Below, in pieces: positions 1-10,198 of a stretch of 34,215 nt of DNA (positions are counted from its first letter, which is position 1; each line of letters starts with the position of its first letter). Made by a program: the position numbers and the translations under genes. Location: NCBI GenBank assembly GCA_902789245.1, contig CADAND010000019.1, positions 1-34,215 of the forward strand, in the 5' to 3' direction. Source of the stretch: an uncultured Bacteroidia bacterium. GTDB lineage: Bacteria > Bacteroidota > Bacteroidia > Bacteroidales > UBA932. The notes below the pieces were generated by a model that was given only the letters and a program-made list of their open reading frames with translations, was not told the DNA's origin and made no database searches.

Positions 1-774
1 GAGCGCGAAAGCGGCACCAGCATCCTGAGGCTTGTCTTTGCCAATCCCGAAGCCGTCGACTACAGCGAGGGCGAATGCGGAGACATCGATTTCTTTTATA
101 GAGGAGACGGCTCCGCCAGCATCTCCTGGAGCATCATGAAGCCGGATGCCTCCTCCAACCTGCAGGGAAGAAAGGAGCTCGGCCTGAATTCCGGCCTTTC
201 CGATTATAACGAAACGGACAATCCCCTCATCCCGGGGGCGTGGAATCACTTTGCCGTTTCCTTCAACAAGCGGGCCCTCAAGGGGTATATCAATGGCGTG
301 CGGGTGATCAACATCCCCCTGGCCCTGGCCCCCAGGTGCTTCTGGTTCGACCATAGTGGTAATTATATCTACAGCGGCGTCTCCAATGTCCGCCTGGCGC
401 AGGGCGCCGTGCCGCTCTATGACCGCCTGGCCTCCGAGGGCAAGATCGTGACCTACGCCATCACCTTCGACACCGGCAAGGCAACCATCAAGCCCGAGTC
501 CATGGTCGAGATCAACCGCATCGCGGAGCTGATGAAGAAGGACGCGAGCCTCAATTTCGAAGTCCAGGGCCACTGCGACGCCACCGGCTCCGACGCGGTC
601 AACGACCCGCTCAGCCAGGCGCGCGCCGAGGCCATCGTGGCCGCGCTCGTGGAGCAGGGCATCGCCCAGGCCCGCCTGACTCCGGTCGGCAAGGGCTCGC
701 ACAGCCCCATCGCCGACAACAGCACGGACGAGGGCCGTGCGAAGAACCGCCGCGTCGAATTCGTCAAGAAGTAG
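1..774 (+). CDS. OmpA-family C-terminal domain protein (5' partial)
   Basis: The reading frame is open from base 1, so the N-terminus lies outside the window; the ATG at 136 is internal. The visible N-terminal half looks like a concanavalin/LamG-like beta domain (ending near YIYSGVSNVRLAQG). It is followed by an OmpA peptidoglycan-binding domain with VQGHCDATG, LSQARAEAIVAALVEQGI, and the terminal GRAKNRRVEF signature. Proteins of this type are exported and anchor the outer membrane or a surface structure to peptidoglycan non-covalently. The stop at 772-774 is 4 nt before the next gene, so the two are probably co-transcribed. The OmpA assignment is firm. The nature of the N-terminal domain and the full length are not known. 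Confidence 0.85.
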   Translation, partial: ERESGTSILRLVFANPEAVDYSEGECGDIDFFYRGDGSASISWSIMKPDASSNLQGRKELGLNSGLSDYNETDNPLIPGAWNHFAVSFNKRALKGYINGVRVINIPLALAPRCFWFDHSGNYIYSGVSNVRLAQGAVPLYDRLASEGKIVTYAITFDTGKATIKPESMVEINRIAELMKKDASLNFEVQGHCDATGSDAVNDPLSQARAEAIVAALVEQGIAQARLTPVGKGSHSPIADNSTDEGRAKNRRVEFVKK

Positions 775-778
775 CGCT

Positions 779-1534
779 ATGAAACAGATCGCCACCATGC
801 TTGCCACGCTGTGCCTCGCGGTAGCCGCGCTGGCGCAGGAGAAGCCCCAGTGGACGGGCCCCTATGCCCTCCAGATGCCGGAGGACCACTACCGCATCAG
901 CCTGCGGACCTTCGACAGCCAGGGCCGGACGGTCACGAAAGAGACCGTGGCCCGCATCGACTACATGATTGCGCACAACACCCTCTTCCTCGACGGGGAA
1001 GAGAAGTCCGAAGTGCATGAGCGCTTCGACTACCAGGCGGAGCTGGGCTACAACGGCGGCCGCGGCTCGGACGACCACGTCCATCTCTTCTTCGGCGACG
1101 GCAATCCGGTCCTGCCGGAGAATGAGGACGAGGGCCGCGACTGGTTCGAGGAATACGCCCCGGAGCCGGCCGCCAGCGCCGTGTTGGCCTTCCTGCCGGA
1201 ACTTTGTGAATTCGGCTGGGACAACAAGGTCGATCCGGACACGGATCCCGGCATCGTGCTGCAGCGGATGCGCCAGCTCGGCCGCGCGCAGTCCTTCCTG
1301 GACCGCTTCTATGTGGGCGAGGAGGCAGTCTGCGGCGTCAAGTGCTGGGTGTTTGACTTCCGCGGAAAAGGCTCTTACGGCCTGGGCGATTCCTGCTGGT
1401 GGATCGATCCCGCCACGGGTCTGGCGCTGCGCCGCCAGAGCCCGGACGGCAGCGGCTTCGCCGTCGAGATCCTCGATCTCGACTACCGTCTCTGGACGAT
1501 CGACGTCCGCCCGGAGCTGAATCCGGAAAGATAG
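779..1534 (+). CDS. Secreted protein of unknown function
   Basis: This is a 251-aa protein. The ATG at 779 is chosen because it begins a clear signal peptide (MKQIATMLATLCLAVAALAQ, cleavage likely after ALA) and sits 4 nt after the preceding stop. An in-frame ATG at 737 would overlap that gene and put a charged stretch before the signal. The mature part is acidic. It has a DDHVHLFFGDG stretch and ends with CWWIDPATGLALRRQ, a phrase reminiscent of periplasmic LolA/DUF4412-like beta-sheet proteins that report on iron or lipid binding. That resemblance is weak and no function is assigned. Two to three cysteines near the C-terminal third could form a disulfide. It is probably an operon partner of the upstream OmpA-like protein. 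Confidence 0.75.
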   Translation: MKQIATMLATLCLAVAALAQEKPQWTGPYALQMPEDHYRISLRTFDSQGRTVTKETVARIDYMIAHNTLFLDGEEKSEVHERFDYQAELGYNGGRGSDDHVHLFFGDGNPVLPENEDEGRDWFEEYAPEPAASAVLAFLPELCEFGWDNKVDPDTDPGIVLQRMRQLGRAQSFLDRFYVGEEAVCGVKCWVFDFRGKGSYGLGDSCWWIDPATGLALRRQSPDGSGFAVEILDLDYRLWTIDVRPELNPER

Positions 1535-1591
1535 CCAAAAGCAAAATACCTGAAAATACGGTGGGCGTTCACGTCCACCGCATTTTTGTAA

Positions 1592-1699
1592 CTGTCTTGC
1601 CCGTGCGCAGGCGTTGCGGAGGGCGGAGCAGAAATTGGTTTTTCGGCAAACCTGCCGAAAAACCAATTTCTGTCCGCCCGTGAGGGAGGGGCAAGACAG
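1592..1699. repeat. 108-bp nested inverted repeat (MITE- or REP-like)
   Basis: Three nested arm pairs share one centre. The outer pair is CTGTCTTGCCC at 1592-1602 with its complement at 1689-1699. The middle pair is GGGCGGA at 1621-1627 with TCCGCCC at 1673-1679. The inner pair is a perfect 20-bp arm at 1629-1648 with its complement at 1653-1672, around an AACC loop. It occupies most of the 215-bp gap between the secreted protein and thrS, just upstream of the thrS promoter box. It has no U-tract on either strand typical of a terminator. The outer arm CTGTCTTGCCC resembles the CCTGTCATGCCC edge of the REP-like element at 29130-29156, so it may be a non-autonomous repeat; that link is inference. 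Confidence 0.8.
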
Positions 1700-1717
1700 G
1701 AATGACAAAAAAATTGC

Positions 1718-1725
1718 TATCTTTG
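1718..1725 (+). promoter_or_regulatory. Putative -7 promoter box of thrS operon
   Basis: TATCTTTG matches the Bacteroidetes -7 consensus TAnnTTTG. It lies 24 nt before the thrS ATG. No good -33 TTTG is visible at the expected spacing, because that position falls in the outer arm of the inverted repeat. Confidence 0.55.
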
Positions 1726-1749
1726 TAGGCTTAAACAATTTTAAACAAC

Positions 1750-3538
<1,789 letters not shown>

Positions 3539-3540
<2 letters not shown>

Positions 3541-3552
3541 GAGGATTTAATT
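3539..3552 (+). promoter_or_regulatory. Strong Shine-Dalgarno and non-AUG start of infC
   Basis: AGGAGGA begins within the thrS stop codon (3538-3540). ATT is at 3550-3552 and ATC at 3553-3555, which puts GGAGG 5 nt or 8 nt upstream. No ATG, GTG or TTG exists in frame between the thrS stop and ATG 3622. A Shine-Dalgarno this good is unusual in this window. Confidence 0.7.
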
Positions 3553-4149
3553 ATCGCCGGACCTTACAGACCGAAGCCTTCGGGCTTCAAGCCGGGTGGC
3601 CGCAAGCCCGACCCTCGTCAGATGCAGAAGCGTGACGAGAATGAGCTCAACATCAACGAGCAGATCAACGCGACGCAGGTGCGTCTTGTCGGAGAGAACA
3701 TCCCTGAGCAAGGGGTGTATCCGATTGCCAAGGCGCTGCAGATGGCGGAAGAGCTCGAGCTGGACCTCGTCGAGATCAGCGGCAAGGCCGATCCTCCTGT
3801 GTGCAGGATCCTGGATTACCAGAAGTTCCTGTATCAGCGCAAGAAGAAGGCCAAGGAGATGAAGGCGAACGCCGCCAAGGTCGTGATCAAGGAGATCCGC
3901 TTCGGCCCCAATACGGACGAGCATGATTTCCAGTTCAAGCTCAAGCACGCGCAGGAGTTCCTCCAGGAGGGCTCCAAGGTGAAGGCGACGATCTTCTTCC
4001 GCGGACGTTCGATCATGTTCAAGGACCAGGGCGAGAAGCAGCTCCTCCGCTTCGCCGTCGAGCTGGAAGAGTTCGGCCGCGCCGAGAACATGCCGGTGCT
4101 GGAAGGCAAGCGCATGACGATGATGATTGCTCCTACCAAGAAAAAGTAG
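3550..4149 (+). CDS. infC: Translation initiation factor IF-3
   Basis: IF-3 binds the 30S subunit, blocks early 50S joining, and monitors start-codon and initiator tRNA pairing. The N-domain begins at [18 protein letters not shown]. The linker and C-domain carry [31 protein letters not shown] and [10 protein letters not shown]. The start is placed at ATT 3550 (ATC 3553 is equally possible) because AGGAGG precedes it. The resulting leader ([18 protein letters not shown]) resembles the short basic Pro/Arg-rich N-terminal extension remembered from related Bacteroidales IF-3. The alternative ATG at 3622 has no ribosome-binding site and trims this leader. In E. coli infC uses AUU and is autoregulated through it; the same logic may apply here. 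It follows thrS directly and precedes rpmI. Confidence 0.95.
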   Translation: MIAGPYRPKPSGFKPGGRKPDPRQMQKRDENELNINEQINATQVRLVGENIPEQGVYPIAKALQMAEELELDLVEISGKADPPVCRILDYQKFLYQRKKKAKEMKANAAKVVIKEIRFGPNTDEHDFQFKLKHAQEFLQEGSKVKATIFFRGRSIMFKDQGEKQLLRFAVELEEFGRAENMPVLEGKRMTMMIAPTKKK

Positions 4150-4186
4150 GGATCATATATTTTATTAACAATTAATTACAAACACA

Positions 4187-4381
4187 ATGGCAAAGCTTAA
4201 AACGATCTCCGGTGCCAAAAAGCGCTTCACGCTTACCGGATCGGGAAAAATCAAGAGGAAGCACGCTTACCACAGCCACATCCTCACCAAGAAAACCAAG
4301 AAGCGCAAGCGTAACCTGGACCATTTCGCCCTCCTCGAGAAGGTGGATTACGGTCGTGTCCGTGAAATGTTGGTTCTCTAA
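4187..4381 (+). CDS. rpmI: 50S ribosomal protein L35
   Basis: This 64-aa, very basic protein has the L35 signature: [26 protein letters not shown] followed by KRKRNL (shown here in two parts of one stretch). It is a structural component of the large ribosomal subunit. It lies between infC (38 nt gap, A/T-rich) and rplT (12 nt gap), the standard infC-rpmI-rplT order. In other bacteria L20 or IF-3 represses this operon through its leader; no specific leader structure is evident in the short gap here. The ATG at 4187 gives the usual family length. Confidence 0.96.
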   Translation: MAKLKTISGAKKRFTLTGSGKIKRKHAYHSHILTKKTKKRKRNLDHFALLEKVDYGRVREMLVL

Positions 4382-4393
4382 AAGTATTGAATT

Positions 4394-4738
4394 ATGCCTA
4401 GATCAGTTAATTCTGTCGCATCCCGCGCACGCCGCAAGAAGATTCTTAAGAGAACCCGCGGTAACTTCCTCTCCAGGAAGAATGTTTGGACCGTAGCCAA
4501 GAACACCTACGAGAAAGGTTTGACCTACGCATACCGTGATCGCAAGACCAAGAAGCGCAACTTCCGCGCCCTCTGGATCCAGCGTATCAACGCCGCTGCC
4601 CGTCAGTACGGTATGTCCTACTCCCAGTTCATGGGCAAGCTGAACGCCCAGAATATCGGACTGAACCGCAAGGTCCTCGCCGACCTCGCGATGAACAATC
4701 CGCAGGCGTTCGAAGCGATTATCAAGTCTGTAAAATAG
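4394..4738 (+). CDS. rplT: 50S ribosomal protein L20
   Basis: This 114-aa protein matches the usual L20 length (about 115-120). The start [20 protein letters not shown] and the later [24 protein letters not shown] and [16 protein letters not shown] are typical. L20 binds 23S rRNA early in large-subunit assembly and in many bacteria is the autogenous repressor of its own operon. It is the last ribosomal gene of the block. Its stop at 4736-4738 is 10 nt before lepB, so lepB is probably read from the same transcript. Confidence 0.96.
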   Translation: MPRSVNSVASRARRKKILKRTRGNFLSRKNVWTVAKNTYEKGLTYAYRDRKTKKRNFRALWIQRINAAARQYGMSYSQFMGKLNAQNIGLNRKVLADLAMNNPQAFEAIIKSVK

Positions 4739-4748
4739 TTTTTAGAAC

Positions 4749-6056
4749 GTGAGCTTGAAGGAATTCACCCGCAACAAATGGACAAAGTTCGCCTTTTGGG
4801 CTTTGCTCTATACGGCGTGGGTGGTCTGGCTCGGAAACTTCTGGTGGCTTTTCGGCCTGGTGGTGATCTTCGACATCTTCATCACCCGCAAGGTTCACTG
4901 GAACTTCTGGAAGAAGCGCTACAAGGAAGGAGAGAAGCACAGCTCGTGGAATGACTGGCTCGACGCCATCGTCTTCGCCGTCATCCTGGTCACCTTCATC
5001 AATACCTTCTTCTTCCAGGCTTTCAAGATTCCTTCATCCTCGATGGAGAGCAGCCTCTACACTGGAGACCGTCTCTTCGTGAGCAAATTGACATACGGTC
5101 CCCGGATCCCCCAGACTCCCCTGACCATCCCCTTCACGCACAACGTGATCTTCGGACGCGAGTCCTATTCGACCCTCATCCAGAACGATTACCGCCGGCT
5201 GAAAGGATTTCGGGAAGTGCGTCGCGGCGATTGCGTGGTGTTCGGTTTCCCCAACGGGGACACCGTGCTGCGGAAAGACCCGGTCGCGGACTACCACATG
5301 CTGGTGCGCCTGCTCGGGCGCCCCGCCGTGGACAAACTGGGAGAGAAGGTTGTCCGCCCGATGGACAAAAAAGACCACTACGTGAAGCGTTGCGTCGCGA
5401 TCCCCGGGGATACCCTGGAGGTCAGGGACGGCCTGGTGTGGATCAACGGCGAGCAGGAGCCGGTTTATCCCGGTCTGCAGCTCAGCTACAAGGTCATCAC
5501 CTCCGGCCAGAAGATCAACGCGAAGACGCTGGAGAAGCTCGGCATCAACCCCGCCGACGCCTGGTTTGACGCAGCACTGCCCGGTTATCCGGCGCTCTGC
5601 CTGACCGCGGCGATGCGGGAAGAGCTGGCCAAGGTTTCCTCCGTGGAGCGCATCACGGCCAACCTGGAGACTGATCCGGCGGCCGTCGCGCAGGAGATTT
5701 TCCCCTTCACGCAGGACTCCGGCTGGACCCGGGACTACTACGGCCCGCTGTGGATTCCCCGCAAGGGGGCCACGGTCGCGCTCACGCAGGACAATGTCGC
5801 GCTCTATGAGCGGATCATCACGGCCTATGAAGGCGGCGATCTGCAGCAGGCGCTCCGCGAAGGCAGCTACACGTTCAAGCAGGACTATTACTTTATGATG
5901 GGTGACAACCGGCACAATTCGCTCGACTCCCGCTACTGGGGGTTTGTCCCCGAAGACCACATCGTCGGCCGTCCGGCCGTGATCTGGCTCTCCACGGACA
6001 GCGGAAAGCGGTTCCCCAACAATATCCGGTGGCGCAGATTCCTGAAGTTTCTGTAG
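4749..6056 (+). CDS. lepB: Signal peptidase I
   Basis: This inner-membrane serine protease removes signal peptides from exported proteins. It is 435 aa. Two N-terminal membrane segments lie at about 13-45 and 70-92. The catalytic Ser is in IPSSSMESS (S98) and the general-base Lys in [11 protein letters not shown] (K213), with a late [16 protein letters not shown] box. An insert of about 130 residues separates the Lys box from the last box; large inserts are common in Bacteroidetes homologues. The start is GTG at 4749, which lies 10 nt after the rplT stop and precedes the first membrane helix. No upstream ATG exists in frame. It probably belongs to the thrS-to-rplT transcript. Confidence 0.93.
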   Translation: MSLKEFTRNKWTKFAFWALLYTAWVVWLGNFWWLFGLVVIFDIFITRKVHWNFWKKRYKEGEKHSSWNDWLDAIVFAVILVTFINTFFFQAFKIPSSSMESSLYTGDRLFVSKLTYGPRIPQTPLTIPFTHNVIFGRESYSTLIQNDYRRLKGFREVRRGDCVVFGFPNGDTVLRKDPVADYHMLVRLLGRPAVDKLGEKVVRPMDKKDHYVKRCVAIPGDTLEVRDGLVWINGEQEPVYPGLQLSYKVITSGQKINAKTLEKLGINPADAWFDAALPGYPALCLTAAMREELAKVSSVERITANLETDPAAVAQEIFPFTQDSGWTRDYYGPLWIPRKGATVALTQDNVALYERIITAYEGGDLQQALREGSYTFKQDYYFMMGDNRHNSLDSRYWGFVPEDHIVGRPAVIWLSTDSGKRFPNNIRWRRFLKFL

Positions 6057-6063
6057 TTTTCAA

Positions 6064-6095
6064 TTTGGAAATCAGAAAATTAAAAGCGATATTTG
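6064..6095 (+). promoter_or_regulatory. Putative promoter of rpmB operon
   Basis: TTTG at 6064-6067 and GATATTTG at 6088-6095 are separated by 20 bp. This is close to the Bacteroidetes TTTG-N19-TAnnTTTG consensus with one mismatch (G for T at the first -7 base). It lies about 40 nt before the rpmB ATG in the only gap of the region. Confidence 0.5.
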
Positions 6096-6135
6096 CACCC
6101 CGCGTTAAGAAAAAGAGAATAAAAAAGATACAACC

Positions 6136-6378
6136 ATGGCAAAAGTTTGTCAAATCACCGGAAGGAAGAGAATGAAAGGCAACAACGTTGCCCATTCCAA
6201 GCTGCGCACCAAGCGCGACTTCTCCCTGAACCTCAAGAACAAGCGTTTCTGGAGCGAGGAGGAGCAGAGGTATGTGACCCTCAAGGTTTCTTGCAAGGGT
6301 ATGCGGATCATCGAGAAGAATGGCCTCGAGGCCACCCTTCGCGAGGCCAGCAAGAAAGGATTGATTAACCTTGTTTAA
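6136..6378 (+). CDS. rpmB: 50S ribosomal protein L28
   Basis: This 80-aa basic protein begins [20 protein letters not shown] and continues with [13 protein letters not shown], the L28 signature. It has a single cysteine, so it is the zinc-free (C-minus) form. It sits in the large ribosomal subunit near the E site. It is first in the compact rpmB-rpmG-DUF4295 operon, followed 11 nt later by rpmG, with its own likely promoter upstream. The ATG at 6136 gives the standard length. Confidence 0.96.
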   Translation: MAKVCQITGRKRMKGNNVAHSKLRTKRDFSLNLKNKRFWSEEEQRYVTLKVSCKGMRIIEKNGLEATLREASKKGLINLV

Positions 6379-6389
6379 ACTCTAGTATT

Positions 6390-6578
6390 ATGGCAAAGAA
6401 AACGAAAGGAAACAGGGTGCAGGTCATCCTCGAGTGCACGGAGCAGAAGGCCAGCGGTGTCCCCGGTATGTCCCGTTACATCACCACCAAGAACAAGAAG
6501 AACACCCCTGACCGCCTCGAGCGCAAGAAGTACAATCCGTTCCTGAAGAAGGTGACGGTTCATCGTGAAATCAAATAA
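6390..6578 (+). CDS. rpmG: 50S ribosomal protein L33
   Basis: This 62-aa protein has the L33 pattern: a [17 protein letters not shown] start, [16 protein letters not shown], then [15 protein letters not shown]. It lacks the paired CxxC zinc knuckles, so it is the C-minus form. That fits with the C-minus L28 beside it. It is translationally close to its neighbours: 11 nt from rpmB and 17 nt to the DUF4295 gene. Confidence 0.96.
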   Translation: MAKKTKGNRVQVILECTEQKASGVPGMSRYITTKNKKNTPDRLERKKYNPFLKKVTVHREIK

Positions 6579-6595
6579 TTAAAGGAGATTAGAAT

Positions 6596-6757
6596 ATGGC
6601 AAAGAAAGCCGTTGCAACCTTCGCAGCCAAGGCCGGTGCCAAGAGCATGGTCAAGTGCATCCGCATGGAGAAATCCCCGAAGACCGGCGCTTACGTTTTC
6701 ACGGAGCAGCTCGTCGAGGCCGAAAAGGCCAAGGATTATTTCGCCAGCAAGAAATAA
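6596..6757 (+). CDS. DUF4295 small protein
   Basis: This is a 53-aa protein starting MAKKAVATFAAKAGAKSMVK and containing KSPKTGAYVFTEQLV. This family is restricted to Bacteroidetes and is nearly always encoded directly after rpmB-rpmG. The location and basic character suggest a ribosome-associated or translation-linked protein, but its role is not established. An AAAGGAGA sequence 6-13 nt before the ATG makes the start secure. A strong terminator follows 20 nt after the stop, so it closes the operon. Confidence 0.92.
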   Translation: MAKKAVATFAAKAGAKSMVKCIRMEKSPKTGAYVFTEQLVEAEKAKDYFASKK

Positions 6758-6776
6758 TTTTCTCCTGTCTTGAGAT

Positions 6777-6804
6777 AAAGCCGGTCCTGTGACCGGCTTT
6801 TTTT
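6777..6804 (+). terminator. Rho-independent terminator of rpmB operon
   Basis: A 9-bp perfect stem AAGCCGGTC / GACCGGCTT (6778-6786 with 6791-6799) with a CTGT loop is followed by a run of T to 6804. Confidence 0.92.
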
Positions 6805-6807
6805 GTT

Positions 6808-6828
6808 ATGCCCGGCTCGACCGGGCAT
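6808..6828 (+). repeat. REP-like palindrome, copy 1
   Basis: ATGCCCGG at 6808-6815 and CCGGGCAT at 6821-6828 flank CTCGA, directly after the terminator. The same core in inverted orientation is at 29130-29151, and a degraded copy is at 28008-28030. This marks a dispersed intergenic repeat in this genome. Confidence 0.7.
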
Positions 6829-6847
6829 CTATCTCCCGATTATTTTG

Positions 6848-6855
6848 TATCTTTG
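6848..6855 (+). promoter_or_regulatory. -7 box only 6 nt before ftsY start
   Basis: TATCTTTG matches TAnnTTTG. Only TAAGCT lies between it and the ATG at 6862. Transcription would start at or within a few bases of the start codon, so the message is probably leaderless or nearly so. Confidence 0.6.
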
Positions 6856-6861
6856 TAAGCT

Positions 6862-7746
6862 ATGGCAATGAGTTTCTTTCAACGGATTTCCCGGGCCGTG
6901 ATCGGCAAGTCGAGGGTCGATGACGACACCCTCGACGCGATCGAGGAGGCCCTGGTCGAGTCGGACATGGGCGTTGAGACGACCCTGAAGGTCATCGATG
7001 CCCTGGAGGAGCGCGTCGAGCGCGACAAGTTCATGTCGTTCGACGAGCTGGTGGGCCTGCTCCGCGAGGAGATCGGGTCCCTGGTGGGCGAGAGCGTGGC
7101 GCCGTTCGACTTCAGCAAGAAGCCCTATGTCATCCTCGTCGTGGGCGTGAACGGCGTCGGCAAGACGACGACCATCGGCAAGCTTGCCGCCATGCTCAAG
7201 GCCCAGGGCAAGAAGGTCCTCCTCGGCGCTGCGGACACCTTCCGCGCCGCGGCGGTGGATCAGCTGACCATCTGGGCGGAGCGCGCCGGCGTCGATATCG
7301 TCAAGCAGGCCATGGGTTCCGACCCGGCATCCGTGGCGTACGACACCGTCCAGGCAGCCGTGGCGCGCGGCGCCGATGTCGTGCTGATCGACACGGCCGG
7401 CCGCCTGCACAACCGCATCGACCTGATGAACGAGCTGACCAAGATCCGCAACGTCATCCGCAAGGTGGTCCCGGACGGGCCGCACGACGTGATGCTGATC
7501 CTGGACGCCTCCACGGGCCAGAACGCCTTCGCGCAGGCGAAGGAATTCGCCCGGGCCACGGACATCACAAGCCTGGCTGTCACCAAGCTCGACGGCACCG
7601 CCAAGGGCGGCGTGGTCGTGGGCGTTTCCGACCAGTTCCACATCCCGGTCAAGTTCATCGGCGTGGGCGAGGGGATCGGCGATTTGAAAGTATTCGACAA
7701 GCAGACGTTTGTCGAGCAGCTCTTTACCCCGGAAGATTTGAAATAA
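6862..7746 (+). CDS. ftsY: Signal recognition particle receptor FtsY
   Basis: FtsY is the SRP-receptor GTPase that docks ribosome-SRP complexes to the membrane. The 294-aa protein consists of only the N and G domains. The helical N domain (about 1-75) is followed by GVNGVGKTTTIGKLA (P-loop, K101), AADTFRAAAVDQL, the DTAGRLHN box, and TKLDGTAKGG. The acidic A domain of E. coli FtsY is absent; short FtsY proteins are usual in this phylum, but this one lacks even the basic amphipathic leader I recall from Bacteroides. Two starts are possible, ATG 6862 or ATG 6868. Its own promoter lies immediately upstream, and pheT follows after 9 nt. Confidence 0.95.
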   Translation: MAMSFFQRISRAVIGKSRVDDDTLDAIEEALVESDMGVETTLKVIDALEERVERDKFMSFDELVGLLREEIGSLVGESVAPFDFSKKPYVILVVGVNGVGKTTTIGKLAAMLKAQGKKVLLGAADTFRAAAVDQLTIWAERAGVDIVKQAMGSDPASVAYDTVQAAVARGADVVLIDTAGRLHNRIDLMNELTKIRNVIRKVVPDGPHDVMLILDASTGQNAFAQAKEFARATDITSLAVTKLDGTAKGGVVVGVSDQFHIPVKFIGVGEGIGDLKVFDKQTFVEQLFTPEDLK

Positions 7747-7755
7747 CAACAGCAT

Positions 7756-10194
7756 ATGAAACTCAGTTACAATTGGCTCAAGGAGTATTTGAAGTGTGAC
7801 CTCACGCCGCAGGAAGTGGCGGACGCGATGACCGCGATCGGCATCGAAGTCGACGGCGTGGAGGAGCAGGAGCAGATTCCCGGCGGACTCGCCGGGGTCG
7901 TGGTGGCGAAGGTGCTGACCTGCGAGGCGCACCCGGATTCCGACCACCTGCACGTGACCACCGTGGACGCCGGAAACGGCGAGCCTGTGACGGTGGTCTG
8001 CGGCGCTCCCAACGTGGCGGCCGGCCAGAAGGTCCTCTTCGCCCAGATTGGCACCGTGCTGCCGGGCGACTTCAAGATCAAGAAATCCAAGATCCGCGGC
8101 ATCGAGTCGTTCGGCATGATCTGCGCCGAGGACGAGCTCGGCATCGGTACGGACCATGCCGGGATCATGGTGCTGCCGGAGGATGCCGTGATCGGCACGC
8201 CGGCCAAGGAATACCTGAAGCTGGGCACCGAGGCTGTGATCGAGTACGAGATCACGGCCAACCGCATCGACGCGGCCTCCCATTGGGGCGTGGCCCGCGA
8301 CCTGTATGCCTGGCTGCGCCTGAACGGCCGCCCCTGCGAGCTCGTGAAGCCTTCCGTGGACGCCTTCTGCGAAGGCAAGGGCGAGGGCCTCGAGATCGAA
8401 GTGCGCGACACCGACGGCGCCCCGCGCTACACCGGCATCACCCTGAAGGGCGTGAAGGTCGGCCCGTCGCCGGAATGGCTCCAGAACCGCCTGATGAGCA
8501 TCGGGCTGCGCCCGATCAACAATATCGTCGATATCTCCAACTTCGTGCTCTTCGAGCTCGGACAGCCCCTCCACACCTTCGATGCCGCCAAGGTCGGCGG
8601 CCACGTGGTGGTGCGCCGCGCCGCGCAGGGTGAGCTCATCCGCACGCTGGATGGCGTGGAGCGCAAACTGGACGCCCGCGACATGGTGATCGCCGACACG
8701 AAGGTGCCGATGTGCATCGCCGGTGTGTTCGGCGGCGAGGACAGCGGCGTGACCGACGCCACCACGGATGTGTTCGTGGAGAGCGCCTACTTCGATCCGG
8801 CTTCCATCCGCCGCACCTCCAAGAGCCTCGGCCTGCAGACCGACGCCTCCTTCCGCTACGAGCGCGGCGCCGATCCGGAGATCCCGATTTACGCGCTCAA
8901 GCGCGCCGTGCTCCTCATTCAGGAGTGCGCCGGCGGCGAGGTCGTGGGCAAGATCCGCGAGTCCTGTCCGAAGCCCTACGAGCGCAAGCGGATCGAGCTG
9001 GACTACGCCCGCATCGAGCGCTTCGCCGGCCAGGAGATCGGCCACGACACGATGGAGAACATCCTCACCTGGCTGGGCTATGACTTCCTCGAGAAGCGCC
9101 CCGGCGGCGCCCTGGTGGCCGCCCCGTCCTACATGGTGGACGTGTACCGCGAGTGCGACGTGGTGGAGGAAATCCTCCGCATCTACGGCTATGACAACAT
9201 CGCCCTGCCGCACCACATGAAGATGTCGGTGTGCGCCACGCCGAAGCCGGATCCCGAGGCGGTGCGCAACGCCGTCTCCAACTTCCTCGCGGCCAACGGC
9301 TTCGTGGAGATCATGAACAATTCCCTGACCAAGGGAGACTACTATGCCGGGTTGAAGACCTTCCCGGCCGAGCGGAGCGTCCGCATCGTGAACCCGCTCA
9401 GCCAGGATCTCAACGTGATGCGCCAGACCCTCATCCTGGGCGGCCTGGAGGTCATCGCCTACAACCTGAACCGCCAGCTCAGCTCCCTGCGCACCTTCGA
9501 GTACGGCAGCGTCTACAGCCGCCTGACCGACAAGCCGGGCGAGACGCTGGAGGGCTACGAGGAGCACACCTGCTTCACGCTGATGCTGACCGGCACGCCG
9601 GAGAAATCCTGGCGCGCGGAAGCCGCCAAGAGCGACTACTTCCAGCTGAAGGGCTACCTGGAGCTGCTCCTGCGCCGCTACGGCGCCGACCTTGACCAGC
9701 TCTGGACCGAAGCCGCCCCGTCCGATATCTGGGCGGAAGGCATGGTGTATTCCCTGCCCGGCAAGGGAGCGGTGCTCGCGACGATGGGCACGGTCAACCC
9801 CGCGCTCACGCGCAAGTTCGGCATCAAGCAGCCGGTGTTCGCGGCGGAGATCAGCTGGCCGGCGCTGTTTGCGCTGGTGAAGCGCGACAAGGTGTCCTTC
9901 ACCGAGCTGCCGAAGTTCCCGGCCGTGCGCCGTGACCTTGCGCTCCTGCTTGACGAGGGCGTCAGCTACGCGGACCTCCGCGCCGCCGCCTTCAAGCAGG
10001 CGAAGAAGCTCCTGCGGCAGGTCGGCCTGTTCGACGTGTACCGCGGCGACAAGATTCCGGCCGGCAAGAAGCAGTACGCCCTGAGTTTCCTGATCCAGGA
10101 TCCCGAGCGGACCCTCACGGACCAGGATACCGAGCGCCTGATGGAGCGCCTGCTGGAGACCTTCAAGAAAGATTTCGGCGCCCAGCTGCGGTAA
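7756..10194 (+). CDS. pheT: Phenylalanine--tRNA ligase beta subunit
   Basis: The beta chain of the alpha2-beta2 synthetase for tRNA-Phe is 812 aa, the usual length. It begins MKLSYNWLKEYLKCDLTPQE. An OB-fold tRNA-binding domain spans about 40-155 (AHPDSDHLHVTTVDAGNG, VCGAPNV). The B3/B4 editing region lies near 220-390 (RPINNIVDISNFVLFELGQP) and the B5 domain near 400-480. A catalytic-like fold follows, then the FDX-ACB anticodon-binding domain from about 720 (FPAVRRDLALLLDEGVSYADL). No pheS is present in the window, so alpha and beta are encoded apart, as is common in Bacteroidetes. It lies 9 nt after ftsY and 4 nt before the DUF4296 gene, suggesting one transcript. Confidence 0.96.
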   Translation: MKLSYNWLKEYLKCDLTPQEVADAMTAIGIEVDGVEEQEQIPGGLAGVVVAKVLTCEAHPDSDHLHVTTVDAGNGEPVTVVCGAPNVAAGQKVLFAQIGTVLPGDFKIKKSKIRGIESFGMICAEDELGIGTDHAGIMVLPEDAVIGTPAKEYLKLGTEAVIEYEITANRIDAASHWGVARDLYAWLRLNGRPCELVKPSVDAFCEGKGEGLEIEVRDTDGAPRYTGITLKGVKVGPSPEWLQNRLMSIGLRPINNIVDISNFVLFELGQPLHTFDAAKVGGHVVVRRAAQGELIRTLDGVERKLDARDMVIADTKVPMCIAGVFGGEDSGVTDATTDVFVESAYFDPASIRRTSKSLGLQTDASFRYERGADPEIPIYALKRAVLLIQECAGGEVVGKIRESCPKPYERKRIELDYARIERFAGQEIGHDTMENILTWLGYDFLEKRPGGALVAAPSYMVDVYRECDVVEEILRIYGYDNIALPHHMKMSVCATPKPDPEAVRNAVSNFLAANGFVEIMNNSLTKGDYYAGLKTFPAERSVRIVNPLSQDLNVMRQTLILGGLEVIAYNLNRQLSSLRTFEYGSVYSRLTDKPGETLEGYEEHTCFTLMLTGTPEKSWRAEAAKSDYFQLKGYLELLLRRYGADLDQLWTEAAPSDIWAEGMVYSLPGKGAVLATMGTVNPALTRKFGIKQPVFAAEISWPALFALVKRDKVSFTELPKFPAVRRDLALLLDEGVSYADLRAAAFKQAKKLLRQVGLFDVYRGDKIPAGKKQYALSFLIQDPERTLTDQDTERLMERLLETFKKDFGAQLR

Positions 10195-10198
10195 GACG

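Noticed and set aside
3622-4149. ATG 3622 as the infC start
   Set aside because: It has no ribosome-binding site and cuts a leader that follows a perfect AGGAGG; a non-AUG start is better supported.
6829-9567. Very long minus-strand frame opposite ftsY and pheT (912 codons)
   Set aside because: It is antisense to two certain genes. Its translation is rich in His, Val, Asp, Leu and Ala, the usual complement pattern of GC-rich coding DNA, and it has no recognisable motif.
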